Origin: JBBROS01 sp965199595
GTDB lineage: Bacteria; Pseudomonadota; Alphaproteobacteria; Acetobacterales; Acetobacteraceae
DNA: 64,000 nt
Assembly (NCBI GenBank): GCA_965199595.1
Contig: OZ241182.1
Coordinates: 2,418,001 to 2,482,000 of the forward strand
Direction: 5' to 3'
Shown here in pieces: positions 25,721-38,803 of the stretch (position 1 is its first letter; each line of letters starts with the position of its first letter). The notes below the pieces were generated by a model that was not told the DNA's origin, did no database searches, and saw only the letters and a list, made by a program, of their open reading frames with translations. Position numbers and translations under genes: made by a program.

Positions 25721-26752
25721 TCAGCGGCCGAAGCGGCGCGCGGTGCGAGCCGGCCGCGACCGGCTGGCGAACGCCAGCGTTGCCAGCGCGGCGATCTCGA
25801 ACAGTCCCACCTTTGAACGTCCCGTGACGTTGTGCGCCAGCACGTTCTGCACCGCGGTGGCCGGGCCCTGCTTCACGGGTGGGGCTGCTGCTGCCGGCGT
25901 GCGGGCGGCAAAGGCCTCGGCGCTGCCGTGATGGCTGGCCCAGACCTTGGTGAACTCGGCGCCCAGCAGGAAGATCTGGGATGAGTAGTAGATCCAGATC
26001 AGGACGATGACGAGGGCGCCCGCCGCACCATAGCTGCTCGCGACCGCGGTGCTGCCGATGTAGAGGCCGATGCCGGTCTTGCCGATGGTGAACAGCAGCG
26101 CCGTGGCGAACGCGCCCACGCCCACGTCATGCCAGTTCAACTGCCGATCAGGTAGGATCTTGTAGATGGCCGCAAACAGCGCGGTCACCATGCCGAGCGA
26201 GATCAGGAAGTTCAGCGCCTGGAGCAGCAGCTCGGCGCCGGGCAGGAAAGTGTTGAGGTAATCGCCCAGCGCATGCAGCCCGGCGCTGATCACCAGAGAG
26301 GTGAGCAGTAGGAATCCCATGGTCGCTACCAGGCCCAGGCTGGCGGCCCGCGCCTTCAAGACGGCGCTGAGGCCGCCTTCCGGCTCCGCCTTCCAGATCA
26401 CGTTCAACGCCGCCTGCATCTCCACGAACACGCCGCTTGCCGTGATGATCAACGTTCCCAAACCCAGAACAGTCGCCCAGATGCCGCTGCTCTTATTGCT
26501 GGCACTCTTGATTGTCGTCTGGATCAGTTCGGCGGCCTGGTCGCCCATCATGCCGCGCAGTTGACCGACCATCGCGCCCTGGGCAGCCTCCTGCCCGAAC
26601 ACCAGACCGGCGATGGCGATGCAGATCACCAGCACGGGCCCGATCGACAGGATGGTGTAATAGGCGATCGCCGCACCCCGGCTCAGGGCTGCGTCATCCA
26701 GGTAGTCGTTGAAGGTCTCCTTCAACATGGTCCATACCGAACCGAGCATCAT
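25721..26752 (-). CDS. YihY/virulence factor BrkB family membrane protein
   Basis: About 343 residues. Six or so hydrophobic segments follow the family pattern: the N-terminal DDAALSRGAAIAYYTILSIGPVLVI, then GVFVEMQAALNVIWKAEP, and the late LVIVLIWIYYSSQIFLLGAEFTKVW, a strong YihY hallmark. The C-terminal 60 residues are soluble and Arg/Ala-rich. The family is often mislabelled ribonuclease BN; the true function is unknown, possibly a transporter. The start is uncertain: ATG 26752, ATG 26749 and GTG 26761 are in frame, and a GGTGGA site lies just upstream of the ATGs. It is convergent with the rhodanese gene and downstream of the acetyltransferase gene. Confidence 0.92.
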   Translation of the reverse strand: MMLGSVWTMLKETFNDYLDDAALSRGAAIAYYTILSIGPVLVICIAIAGLVFGQEAAQGAMVGQLRGMMGDQAAELIQTTIKSASNKSSGIWATVLGLGTLIITASGVFVEMQAALNVIWKAEPEGGLSAVLKARAASLGLVATMGFLLLTSLVISAGLHALGDYLNTFLPGAELLLQALNFLISLGMVTALFAAIYKILPDRQLNWHDVGVGAFATALLFTIGKTGIGLYIGSTAVASSYGAAGALVIVLIWIYYSSQIFLLGAEFTKVWASHHGSAEAFAARTPAAAAPPVKQGPATAVQNVLAHNVTGRSKVGLFEIAALATLAFASRSRPARTARRFGR

Positions 26753-26806
26753 TCCACCCACACTTCAACGCGCTTCAAACGATAGGTGCCGGTTGAGAGT
26801 TCCGGA

Positions 26807-27376
26807 TTACTTGATCGAAACACGCTGAAGCAGATGGCCGGGAACGGTCATGCCAAGCCGCGTCGGCACATCCCACAGCTCATCCACCCGCCGCACAACC
26901 TGGAACCCGGCACGCTGATACCCCGGCAGCGCCCGCGGATGATCCGCCGTGCAGGTGTTCACCGTCACGGCACGGGTGCCGCCCTGCCAGGCCGCCTGTA
27001 TCGCCGCAGACAGGAAGGCACTGCCCAACCCCTGCCCGACCGCATGTGGCAGCAGGCCGAAATAGCTGATGTTCGCTATCGGCCTGGCACGCCGGTCGAG
27101 TTCGAAGAACCCTGCCGGCTCGCCCCCGCAATACAGCACGTGCAGGCTCACATCCGGCTCGCTCAGGATCACGGAGAGCGCCGCATTGCTGAGCGTCCGT
27201 CGCAGCCACCATAGATACTCGGCCCCCACCGTCTCATACAGGAACCGATAGAACGGCACCGTGCACTGTCCGAGGCGAACCAGGGTCACGTTGTCCGGCA
27301 ATGCCGGGCCAGGCGGCGGGCGCTGGTCCATGCGCAGGAAGGTGACGGTGACAGGAACCCCTATGGCGGGCTGCAC
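26807..27376 (-). CDS. GNAT-family N-acetyltransferase
   Basis: 189 residues from a GTG at 27376, only 2 bp after the rpoD stop, so it may be translated by coupling to rpoD. ATG 27331 is a shorter alternative. GNAT elements seen are the beta-strand/helix FFELDRRARPIANISYFGLLPHAVGQGLGSAFLSAAI, where the acetyl-CoA loop is HAVGQGLGSAF near residue 110, and the late HPRALPGYQRAGFQVV motif typical of the fold. The substrate is unknown. Its position behind rpoD makes it the last gene of the yqeY-dnaG-rpoD transcription unit. Confidence 0.88.
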   Translation of the reverse strand: MQPAIGVPVTVTFLRMDQRPPPGPALPDNVTLVRLGQCTVPFYRFLYETVGAEYLWWLRRTLSNAALSVILSEPDVSLHVLYCGGEPAGFFELDRRARPIANISYFGLLPHAVGQGLGSAFLSAAIQAAWQGGTRAVTVNTCTADHPRALPGYQRAGFQVVRRVDELWDVPTRLGMTVPGHLLQRVSIK

Positions 27377-27378
27377 GC

Positions 27379-29352
<1,974 letters not shown>

Positions 29353-29424
29353 GGGGTAGGAACTCCGTTCAATCGGCCCGGCCGGGCGTCCCCGGCGGGT
29401 GCATTCATTCTGTATGCAGGGGTC

Positions 29425-31206
29425 TTAGGCTTCGTCGTCGAGCTCGACCAGTTCCAGCCTTGCGTTTGCCAGACCGATCAGGCGACGCTGGGCCGCCTCG
29501 GACTGATCCCGTTCATAGGCCCGGGCCGCTTCCGCGACTTCTGCATCGAGACGGGCGAGCCCACGCATCAGGCCGAACAGGTGCCACCACTCTCCTTCCG
29601 CCTCCGCCGGCATGGCCTCGTGCCGGGCACTGGCTGGCAGGGGCATGCCTGCCGACAGAACCGCAGCCACGTCATCTGCCAGGCCCGATGCACTCAGGTG
29701 GGAGAGCAAAGCCGCGGAATCAAGCGTGGCGTGGTCTTCAATGTGCAGCACGGCATAGCGGATACGGTCGAGAGCGGGGGGCAGGTCGAGCGTCGCATAG
29801 GCCTCCTCGGTGTCGCGCAGCAGGCCGGGATGGCGCAGCAGCAGCGCCGTGAGGCATCGCGCGCGCTCCGCCTGGGTGCCGTCCATGGCCGGAGCGGTGC
29901 GCGGGGTGCGGGGGATGGCGCGGGGCTTGCCGCCCTTCGCGCCGGGGCGGTTCGGGCGGGCCTGGTCGAAGAACAGTTGGCGCAGCGCACCACGGTACTC
30001 CTGCGACAGCGTCCTGTCGGCGATCTTGCCCGCCGCGCCATCCAGCCGGCCGCGGAACGCGGCCCGCGCCTCCGGCCCCTCACCGCCCCCTTCCTTCAGC
30101 AGGTCGAACAGCGTGTCCACCAGCGGCCGGGCCGTCTCCAGCACGGACTGGAACGCCGCCGGCCCGCCGGTTTGCACCAGGCTGTCGGGGTCCTGCCCCG
30201 AAGGCAGCCGCGCGAACTTCAACGAGCGTTCCGCGGTGATCAGCGGCAGGCACAGTTCCGCCGCCCGCGCCGCCGCCCGCGCGCCGGCCTCGTCGCCATC
30301 GAAGCAGAGCGTCGGCATCGGGCTCATGCGCCACAGCAGCTCCATCTGCTCCGCCGTCAGCGCGGTGCCCAGCGGGGCCACCGCGGCGCCGAACCCGGCC
30401 TGGTGCAGCGCGATCACGTCCATATACCCTTCAACCACCACCACCGGACCGCGGCGCGACCCTTCCCGCGCCAGGTCGGCGGCGTAGAGGTTGTGCTTCT
30501 TCTGATACAGCCGGGTCTCGGGCCCGTTGATGTATTTCGGCTTCGCATCGCCCAACGTGCGCCCGCCGAAGCTGATGACCCGGCCGCGCCGGTCGCGGAT
30601 CGGGAAGGTCACGCGGCCCCAATACAGCTCCCGCGCGGCCTGCCCATCCTCCGCCGGGCGCACCAGCCCGGCCTCCTCCATCAGGTGCGGCGGCACGCCG
30701 GCGCGGGCCAGCACGGCGATCAGGCTGCCACGCCCCTCCCCGCTCCACCCGATGCCGAAGCGGCCGATGGTCTCGTCGGACAGACCCCGGCCGCGCAGAT
30801 AGGCAAGGCCCTCCGCACCTGCCCTGGTTTGCAACAGCCGGACGAACTCCGCCTGCGCCGCCTCCAGCACGCCATACAGGTCGAGCCGCTCCTGCTCGGC
30901 CTCCTCGGAGCGCACGGACTGTTTTGGCACCTCCAGCCCGGCCTCACCCGCCAGGCTCTCGACCGCGTCGATGAAGCTGCCGCCGCCGGTCTGCATGACG
31001 AAGCTGATGGCATCGCCGTGGGCGCCGCAGCCGAAGCAGTGGAACCCGTCCTCATACACGTAGAAGCTTGGCGACTTCTCGTTGTGGAAGGGGCAGCACC
31101 CCTTCCAGTTCCGCCCGGATTTCGACAGCTTGACCCGGCGCCCGACCAGCGCGTTCATCGGCGTGCGCGCCCGCAGCTCGTCCAGAAAGGCGGGCGGCAG
31201 CGCCAT
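29425..31206 (-). CDS. dnaG: DNA primase
   Basis: Synthesises RNA primers at the replication fork. 593 residues. The N-terminal zinc domain has ligands Cys38, His41, Cys57 and Cys60 (CCPFHNEKSP and FHCFGCGAHGD). The catalytic core follows, with the TOPRIM glutamate in VVVEGYMDVIALHQAG (near residue 260) and the aspartates in LCFDGDEAGARAA (near 310). A C-terminal helicase-binding region completes it. The ATG shares one base with the TAA of the upstream yqeY gene (TAATG), so the two are translationally coupled. Confidence 0.98.
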   Translation of the reverse strand: MALPPAFLDELRARTPMNALVGRRVKLSKSGRNWKGCCPFHNEKSPSFYVYEDGFHCFGCGAHGDAISFVMQTGGGSFIDAVESLAGEAGLEVPKQSVRSEEAEQERLDLYGVLEAAQAEFVRLLQTRAGAEGLAYLRGRGLSDETIGRFGIGWSGEGRGSLIAVLARAGVPPHLMEEAGLVRPAEDGQAARELYWGRVTFPIRDRRGRVISFGGRTLGDAKPKYINGPETRLYQKKHNLYAADLAREGSRRGPVVVVEGYMDVIALHQAGFGAAVAPLGTALTAEQMELLWRMSPMPTLCFDGDEAGARAAARAAELCLPLITAERSLKFARLPSGQDPDSLVQTGGPAAFQSVLETARPLVDTLFDLLKEGGGEGPEARAAFRGRLDGAAGKIADRTLSQEYRGALRQLFFDQARPNRPGAKGGKPRAIPRTPRTAPAMDGTQAERARCLTALLLRHPGLLRDTEEAYATLDLPPALDRIRYAVLHIEDHATLDSAALLSHLSASGLADDVAAVLSAGMPLPASARHEAMPAEAEGEWWHLFGLMRGLARLDAEVAEAARAYERDQSEAAQRRLIGLANARLELVELDDEA

Positions 31207-31664
31207 TACGGGGCGAGCTTGGCCCGCACCAGCGGCCCGGCCATGCCCATGTCCAGCGCGGCGCCGTGCTTGGCCTTCAGCGCCGCCATCACCTTGCCCA
31301 TGTCCTTCGGCCCGGCCGCACCGGATTCCGCCACGGCATCGGCCACCGCCGCCTCCAGCGCCGCCGCGTCCATGGCTTGCGGCAGGAACGCCTCGATAAC
31401 GCTGATCTCGTCCAGCTCCTTCGCTGCCAGCTCGGGGCGGTTGCCCTGCTCATAGAGCACGACCGACTCCCGCCGCGACTTCACCATGCCGCGGAGCAGG
31501 CCCATGACCTCATCGTCAGGAATGGCGGTGACGCCCTTGGGCCGGGCCGCGATGTCGGCGTCCTTCAGCTTGGCCATGATCATCCGCAGGGTGGAGGTCC
31601 GGGCCGGGGTGCCGGCCTTCATGGACTCCTTCATCGCGGTCATGAACTCATCGCGCAACGCCAT
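31206..31664 (-). CDS. GatB/YqeY domain protein
   Basis: 152 residues, the length of free-standing YqeY proteins. The pattern RDEFMTAMKESMKAGTPARTSTLRMIMAKLKD at the start and the C-terminal GKVMAALKAKHGAALDMGMAGPLVRAKL match the family. This domain also forms the C-terminus of the GatB subunit of tRNA amidotransferase, where it binds tRNA. The role of the free-standing form is not well established. It is the first gene of the yqeY-dnaG-rpoD unit and divergent from carA. Confidence 0.93.
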   Translation of the reverse strand: MALRDEFMTAMKESMKAGTPARTSTLRMIMAKLKDADIAARPKGVTAIPDDEVMGLLRGMVKSRRESVVLYEQGNRPELAAKELDEISVIEAFLPQAMDAAALEAAVADAVAESGAAGPKDMGKVMAALKAKHGAALDMGMAGPLVRAKLAP

Positions 31665-31708
31665 CTGTCTATCCTCGGTAAGTTTTTTCCCACCTTAAAG
31701 GGCCGGTC

Positions 31709-31737
31709 TTGAAGCGGGAACTCTCTTCTCGTATCTA
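31709..31737 (+). promoter_or_regulatory. Candidate carA promoter giving a leaderless transcript
   Basis: TTGAAG (31709-31714) and TATCTA (31732-31737) are 17 bp apart. The carA ATG begins 7 bases after the -10 element, where transcription would normally start. No ribosome-binding site precedes that ATG, which fits a leaderless mRNA. Confidence 0.45.
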
Positions 31738-31743
31738 GGCGGT

Positions 31744-33084
31744 ATGGACAGCATCGACAACATCATCGATCAGCTCGGCGGCTCCGAAGCCGCGGCCAGG
31801 CTTACGGGCGTGGGCCTCGAGGCGGTCCGCAAGTGGCGGCAGTCCAAGGCGATCCCGAGCAAGCATTGGCCCGCGATCATGGGCGCCACCGGCCTGCCGA
31901 TGGAAGCCCTCTCGGGAAGCATCCCGGCGATCGACAGCGAAGTCCCGCCGGGCGCCACCGCCGTGATCGTTCTGGCGGACGGCACCGCCATCTGGGGCCG
32001 TGGATTCGGCGCCCACACCCCCGGGCGCGTCGGCGAGGTGTGCTTCAACACCGGTCTCACCGGGTATCAGGAGACCATCACCGACCCCTCCTATGCCGGG
32101 CAGCACATCTGCTTCACCTTCCCGCACATCGGCAATGTCGGCGTGAACCCCGAGGACATGGAGGCGATCAACATCGCCGCCCTGGGCGTGATCGTGAAGC
32201 AGGACGTGACGGAGCCCGGCAACTGGCGCGCCGCCCAGGGGCTCGATGCCTGGCTGCGGTCCAAGGACGTGCCGGGCATCTCCGGTGTGGACACGCGGGC
32301 GCTGACCATCCGCATCCGCGACCTGGGCGCCCCCAGCGGCGTGCTGAGCCACCCGGTGGATGGCCGGTTCGACCTGCCCGCGCTGGCGGCGCAGGCGCAG
32401 GCCTGGCCCGGCCTGGAGGGCATGGACCTCGCCCGCCAGGTGAGCTGCACCCAGACCTACACCTGGTCCGAAGGCACCTGGGCCTGGCCGGACCGGCATC
32501 TGACGCCGGAGCCGACGAGGCACGTCGTCGCCGTGGATTACGGCGCCAAGCGCAACATCCTGCGCTGCCTGGCCGCCGCCGGCTGCCGCGTCACGGTGGT
32601 GCCCGCCACCGCCACCGCCGAGGACATCCTGCGCCACCAGCCCGATGGCGTGTTCCTCTCCAACGGCCCCGGCGACCCGGCGGCGACGGCGGATTACGCG
32701 GTGCCGGCCATCCAGGGCGTGCTGGCGCAGAACGTCCCGGTGTTCGGCATCTGCCTGGGCCACCAGCTGCTGGCCCTGGCGCTGGGCGCCCGCACCTACA
32801 AGCTGGAGCGCGGCCACCGCGGCGCCAACCAGCCGGTGAAGGATCTGGTGACCGGAAAGGTGGAGATCACCAGCCAGAACCATGGCTTCGCGGTGGCCGA
32901 CGACAGCCTGCCGCCCGGCGTGCGCATCACCCACACGAGCCTCTTCGACGGCAGCAACGAGGGCATCGCCTGCGACGAGAAGCGGGCGTTCAGCGTGCAG
33001 TATCACCCGGAGGCGAGCCCTGGCCCGACGGACAGCCACCATCTGTTCGAGCGCTTTGTAAGCATGATGGATCAAGAGGCTTGA
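31744..33084 (+). CDS. carA: Carbamoyl-phosphate synthase small subunit with N-terminal helix-turn-helix-like extension
   Basis: Glutaminase subunit that feeds ammonia to CarB for arginine and pyrimidine synthesis. 446 residues, about 60 longer than the E. coli protein. The extra N-terminal part (about 1-58) contains LGGSEAAARLTGVGLEAVRKW followed by IPSKHWPAIM. This is a Cro/YdaS-like helix-turn-helix pattern matching the small 'carph-isopro' domain I recall from some alphaproteobacterial CarA and isopropylmalate proteins. CarA proper begins near residue 68 (TAVIVLADGTAIWGRGFGA). The glutaminase nucleophile is Cys337 in FGICLGHQLL, with the His/Glu pair in QYHPEASPGP. carB follows after 142 bp. 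Confidence 0.96.
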   Translation: MDSIDNIIDQLGGSEAAARLTGVGLEAVRKWRQSKAIPSKHWPAIMGATGLPMEALSGSIPAIDSEVPPGATAVIVLADGTAIWGRGFGAHTPGRVGEVCFNTGLTGYQETITDPSYAGQHICFTFPHIGNVGVNPEDMEAINIAALGVIVKQDVTEPGNWRAAQGLDAWLRSKDVPGISGVDTRALTIRIRDLGAPSGVLSHPVDGRFDLPALAAQAQAWPGLEGMDLARQVSCTQTYTWSEGTWAWPDRHLTPEPTRHVVAVDYGAKRNILRCLAAAGCRVTVVPATATAEDILRHQPDGVFLSNGPGDPAATADYAVPAIQGVLAQNVPVFGICLGHQLLALALGARTYKLERGHRGANQPVKDLVTGKVEITSQNHGFAVADDSLPPGVRITHTSLFDGSNEGIACDEKRAFSVQYHPEASPGPTDSHHLFERFVSMMDQEA

Positions 33085-33136
33085 TCGAACTGAGCGGGTT
33101 CCGTGCGATTGCCCGCAGCGTCACTGTCACAAACCC

Positions 33137-33226
33137 ATGATGCCCAGCACTGTTCGCATGTTCGAGGCGGCTGTCGAGTGGATCAGCCGCCCCGAGGTCG
33201 ATCACGTCAATCAGGACCCACGTTGA
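33137..33226 (+). CDS. Possible 29-residue leader ORF directly upstream of carB
   Basis: Two ATGs (33137, 33140) open a frame of 29 residues (MMPSTVRMFEAAVEWISRPE...) whose TGA touches the ATG of carB without a gap. carB's own AGGA site lies inside it. This arrangement would couple carB translation to the small ORF. It could equally be chance; there is no run of arginine or pyrimidine-related codons to suggest attenuation. Confidence 0.25.
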   Translation: MMPSTVRMFEAAVEWISRPEVDHVNQDPR

Positions 33227-36499
<3,273 letters not shown>

Positions 36500-36504
36500 T
36501 CAGC

Positions 36505-36533
36505 GCGGCGTCCGGGCCCGGCCCGGGCGCCGC
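36505..36533. terminator. GC-rich two-part hairpin after carB
   Basis: The outer stem GCGGCG (36505-36510) pairs with CGCCGC (36528-36533). The inner stem CGGGC (36513-36517) pairs with GCCCG (36521-36525). It begins 5 bp after the carB stop and is followed by TTCCGTGT. A terminator or mRNA-stabilising hairpin is likely, though the T-tract is weak. Confidence 0.55.
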
Positions 36534-36583
36534 TTCCGTGTCTCCGGTCCTTCACCCCACCTCATCACCTAGGGGCGTCCGCC

Positions 36584-37060
36584 TTGCAGAAATTCCCCAT
36601 GACTGGTCCCGGCCTGGTTCGCCTCGAAGCGGAATTGAAGCACCTGAAGGGCGTCGAGCGGCCCGCGATCATCCGTGCCATCGCCGAGGCACGCAGCCAT
36701 GGCGACCTCAGCGAGAACGCCGAGTATCATGCGGCGCGGGAACGGCAGTCGTTCATCGAGGGCCGGGTCATCGAGCTTGAGGAGATCGTCTCGGGGGCCG
36801 AGGTGATCGACCCCACCACCCTGTCCGGGGACCACGTCAAGTTCGGCGCCCACGTGCGGCTGATCGACGAGGAGACGGACAAGGAAGCCACCTACCAGAT
36901 CGTCGGCGTGCATGAGGCGGACATCAAGTTCGCCCGGCTCAGCATCTCCTCGCCGCTGTCCAAGGCCCTGATCGGCAAGAAGGTCGGCGACACCATCTCC
37001 GTCCCGGCCCCGAGCGGCGATCGCTCCTATGAGATCCTGGAAGTGAAGTTCGGCGGCTAA
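36584..37060 (+). CDS. greA: Transcription elongation factor GreA
   Basis: Rescues arrested RNA polymerase by stimulating cleavage of the nascent RNA. 158 residues from a TTG at 36584. The next codons give QKFPMTGPGL, matching the usual MEKIPMT GreA start, which supports TTG over the internal ATG. The N-terminal coiled coil carries the catalytic acidic tip (HGDLSENAEYHAARERQ, about residues 40-56). The C-terminal FKBP-like domain ends in SPLSKALIGKKVGDTISVPAP. It sits between carB and ilvA on the same strand. Confidence 0.96.
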   Translation: MQKFPMTGPGLVRLEAELKHLKGVERPAIIRAIAEARSHGDLSENAEYHAARERQSFIEGRVIELEEIVSGAEVIDPTTLSGDHVKFGAHVRLIDEETDKEATYQIVGVHEADIKFARLSISSPLSKALIGKKVGDTISVPAPSGDRSYEILEVKFGG

Positions 37061-37078
37061 CGCCTTCGTTTCACACCG

Positions 37079-38275
37079 ATGATCACGTTCGACGACGTTC
37101 AGGCCGCGGCTGGCCGCATCAAGGGCCGCGTGCTGCGCACCCCCACCCTCGCCTCTGATGCGGTCAGCCGGGCCACGGGCGCCCAGGTCACGCTGAAGCT
37201 GGAGAACCTGCAGGCGATCGGCTCCTTCAAGGAGCGCGGGGCCGCAAACCGGCTGTCGATGCTCTCCATGGCGGAGCGCCGCGCCGGCGTCGTCGCCATG
37301 TCCGCCGGCAACCACGCCCAGGCCGTGGCCCGGCACGCCAGCCTGCTCGGCATCGAGAGCGTCATCGTCATGCCGCACTTCACCCCCGCCACCAAGGTGA
37401 CGCGCACCCAGGGCTGGGGCGCCACCGTGGTGCTGCACGGCGACAGCCTGGGGGAGGCCGCGGCCCACGCCCATGCGCTGGCGGCCGAGCGCGGCCTGGT
37501 GTTCATCCACCCGTATGACGATGACGGCGTGATGGCGGGCCAGGGCACGCTGGCGCTCGAACTGCTGGAGGACGCGCCGGACACCGAGGTGCTGCTGGTG
37601 CCCGTGGGCGGCGGCGGCATGATCGCCGGCTGCGCCGTGGCCGCCGCCGCCATGAAGCCCGGCATCGAGATCGTCGGTGTCGAGGTCGCCGCCTATGCCT
37701 CGCTGCATCAGAACCTCGCCGGCCTGCCGGTCGAGACCGGCGGCTCCACCATCGCCGAGGGCATCGCGGTCCACCACATCGGGTCCCGCTGCCTGCCGGT
37801 GATCCGCGAGCATGTGCGCGAGGTGCTGGTGGTGCCGGAACGGGTGATCGAGGACGCCATCGCTTTGCTGGCCGAGGGCGCCAAGCAGGTCGCGGAGGGT
37901 GCCGGCGCCATCGCCGTCGCCGCGCTGCTGGCCTACCCCGCGCGCTTCGCCGGCCGCCGCGTGGCGCTGCCGGTGTGCGGCGGCAACATCGATGGCCGCA
38001 TCCTCGCCAACGTGCTGCTGCGCGGCCTGCTGCGCGACGGTCGGCTGTTGCGCCTGGTGATGGACATCCCGGACCGGCCCGGCGTGCTGGCCGATATCGC
38101 CGGCAGGATCGGCACCTCCGGCGGCAACATCATCGAGGTGGTGCACCAGCGCCTGTTCGACGCACCCAGCGTGCAGTCTGCCGAGCTGGAACTGATGATC
38201 GAGGCGCGTGACGCCGCCCATGCCGAGGCCATCACGGTGGCGCTGCGAGAGAGCTATACGGTCCGCCAGGTCTGA
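37079..38275 (+). CDS. ilvA: Threonine ammonia-lyase with C-terminal ACT domain
   Basis: Deaminates threonine to 2-oxobutyrate, the first step to isoleucine. 398 residues. The PLP lysine is Lys51 in GSFKERGAANRL; SAGNHAQAVA (about 80-89) and the glycine loop VPVGGGGMIAGCA (about 176-188) bind the cofactor phosphate. The single ACT domain (about 325-398, MDIPDRPGVLADIAGRIG) is typical of the shorter TdcB-like form and may bind isoleucine or valine. The window also holds ilvC, ilvN and ilvB, so most of the isoleucine route is nearby though not in one operon. It is only 18 bp after greA. Confidence 0.95.
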   Translation: MITFDDVQAAAGRIKGRVLRTPTLASDAVSRATGAQVTLKLENLQAIGSFKERGAANRLSMLSMAERRAGVVAMSAGNHAQAVARHASLLGIESVIVMPHFTPATKVTRTQGWGATVVLHGDSLGEAAAHAHALAAERGLVFIHPYDDDGVMAGQGTLALELLEDAPDTEVLLVPVGGGGMIAGCAVAAAAMKPGIEIVGVEVAAYASLHQNLAGLPVETGGSTIAEGIAVHHIGSRCLPVIREHVREVLVVPERVIEDAIALLAEGAKQVAEGAGAIAVAALLAYPARFAGRRVALPVCGGNIDGRILANVLLRGLLRDGRLLRLVMDIPDRPGVLADIAGRIGTSGGNIIEVVHQRLFDAPSVQSAELELMIEARDAAHAEAITVALRESYTVRQV

Positions 38276-38295
38276 CGCCGGGCCACGAGGCGGGG

Positions 38296-38505
38296 CTACG
38301 CAGTCGCGAGCTGATCCTTCAGCACGTCCCGCAACTCCGGAATGCAGGAGCCGCCGTCCGTGCCCACGTTCAGCGCGGCCCCGATCTCCGCCACCGTCGT
38401 CAGCCGCTGCTCCACCGTCGCGGCGCGGATGGTTTCCAGCCCCGAGAAGAAGCAGGCGCACACCGCCTTCCCGGTCGCCTGGACCGAAGCCCCGCCAGCC
38501 CGCAC
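38296..38505 (-). pseudogene. Remnant of a BFD-like [2Fe-2S] domain
   Basis: About 69-79 codons, open from 38532 with a GTG at 38505. The protein contains KAVCACFFSGLETIRAA, TVAEIGAALNVGT and SCIPELRDVL. This is the pattern of the bacterioferritin-associated-ferredoxin domain, often the C-terminus of assimilatory nitrate or nitrite reductases. The usual motif C-x-C ... C-x-x-C has lost one ligand, because the second pair reads GGSC instead of CGSC. A TGA lies just upstream of the open stretch and no reductase reading frame continues beyond it. I infer a relic left after loss of a larger gene; a free-standing small protein is less likely. Confidence 0.5.
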
Positions 38506-38609
38506 GGGCGATGCTGTCCCGCCCCGGGCATCTCATACGAATGCCACAGGGCGTCACCAGCGGGAATGCGGGGCAGTTCGCGCGGAATAGCTGATGGCTG
38601 CACGATGTT

Positions 38610-38646
38610 TGCCCGAATCAGGGCATATTCTGCCCGATCGAGGGCA
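38610..38646. promoter_or_regulatory. Two identical-armed palindromes spaced exactly 21 bp, upstream of hsp20
   Basis: TGCCC-N6-GGGCA occurs at 38610-38625 and again at 38631-38646, each followed by TA. The repeat distance of 21 bp is two helical turns, so two protein dimers would bind on the same DNA face. The pair lies 29 bp upstream of the sigma-32-like -35 element. No matching regulator was recognised. Confidence 0.5.
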
Positions 38647-38675
38647 TAAAATGGTGCATGGTGCAGTTTGTAACC

Positions 38676-38707
38676 CTTGAACAGGCTCGCCGACGTGCCC
38701 AATTCTA
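38676..38707 (+). promoter_or_regulatory. Sigma-32-type heat-shock promoter of hsp20
   Basis: CTTGAA (38676-38681) is followed after 16 bp by CCCAATTCTA (38698-38707). Both resemble the heat-shock consensus (CTTGAAA and CCCCATnT). Transcription would start near 38714, giving a leader of about 90 bases. Confidence 0.65.
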
Positions 38708-38749
38708 GGGCGTTCGAGGCGCCCGGATGGGGCTTCGGACGGCAAAGCT

Positions 38750-38797
38750 GGCCGGCCCGGATGGGCGGCCGAGATCTGTGACCTTGCTTTCAGGAGG
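38750..38797 (+). promoter_or_regulatory. ROSE-type RNA thermometer in the hsp20 leader
   Basis: The 3' hairpin pairs CCUUGCU (38782-38788) with AGGAGG (38792-38797) across a UUC loop. It includes the UUGCU/AGGA core of ROSE elements with a bulged G opposite the ribosome-binding site. The site AGGAGG is thus masked and lies 6 bases before the ATG. A stable upstream hairpin (GGCC-G-GCCC, 38750-38758, with GGGCGGCC, 38763-38770) matches the multi-stem layout of ROSE leaders. Heat would melt the last hairpin and allow translation. Confidence 0.75.
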
Positions 38798-38803
38798 TTT
38801 TCC

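Noticed and set aside
38400..38702. Minus-strand ORF upstream of hsp20
   Set aside because: The translation has no recognisable pattern and its repeated YAL-R-A peptide simply reflects the twin palindromes; the regulatory reading is more economical.
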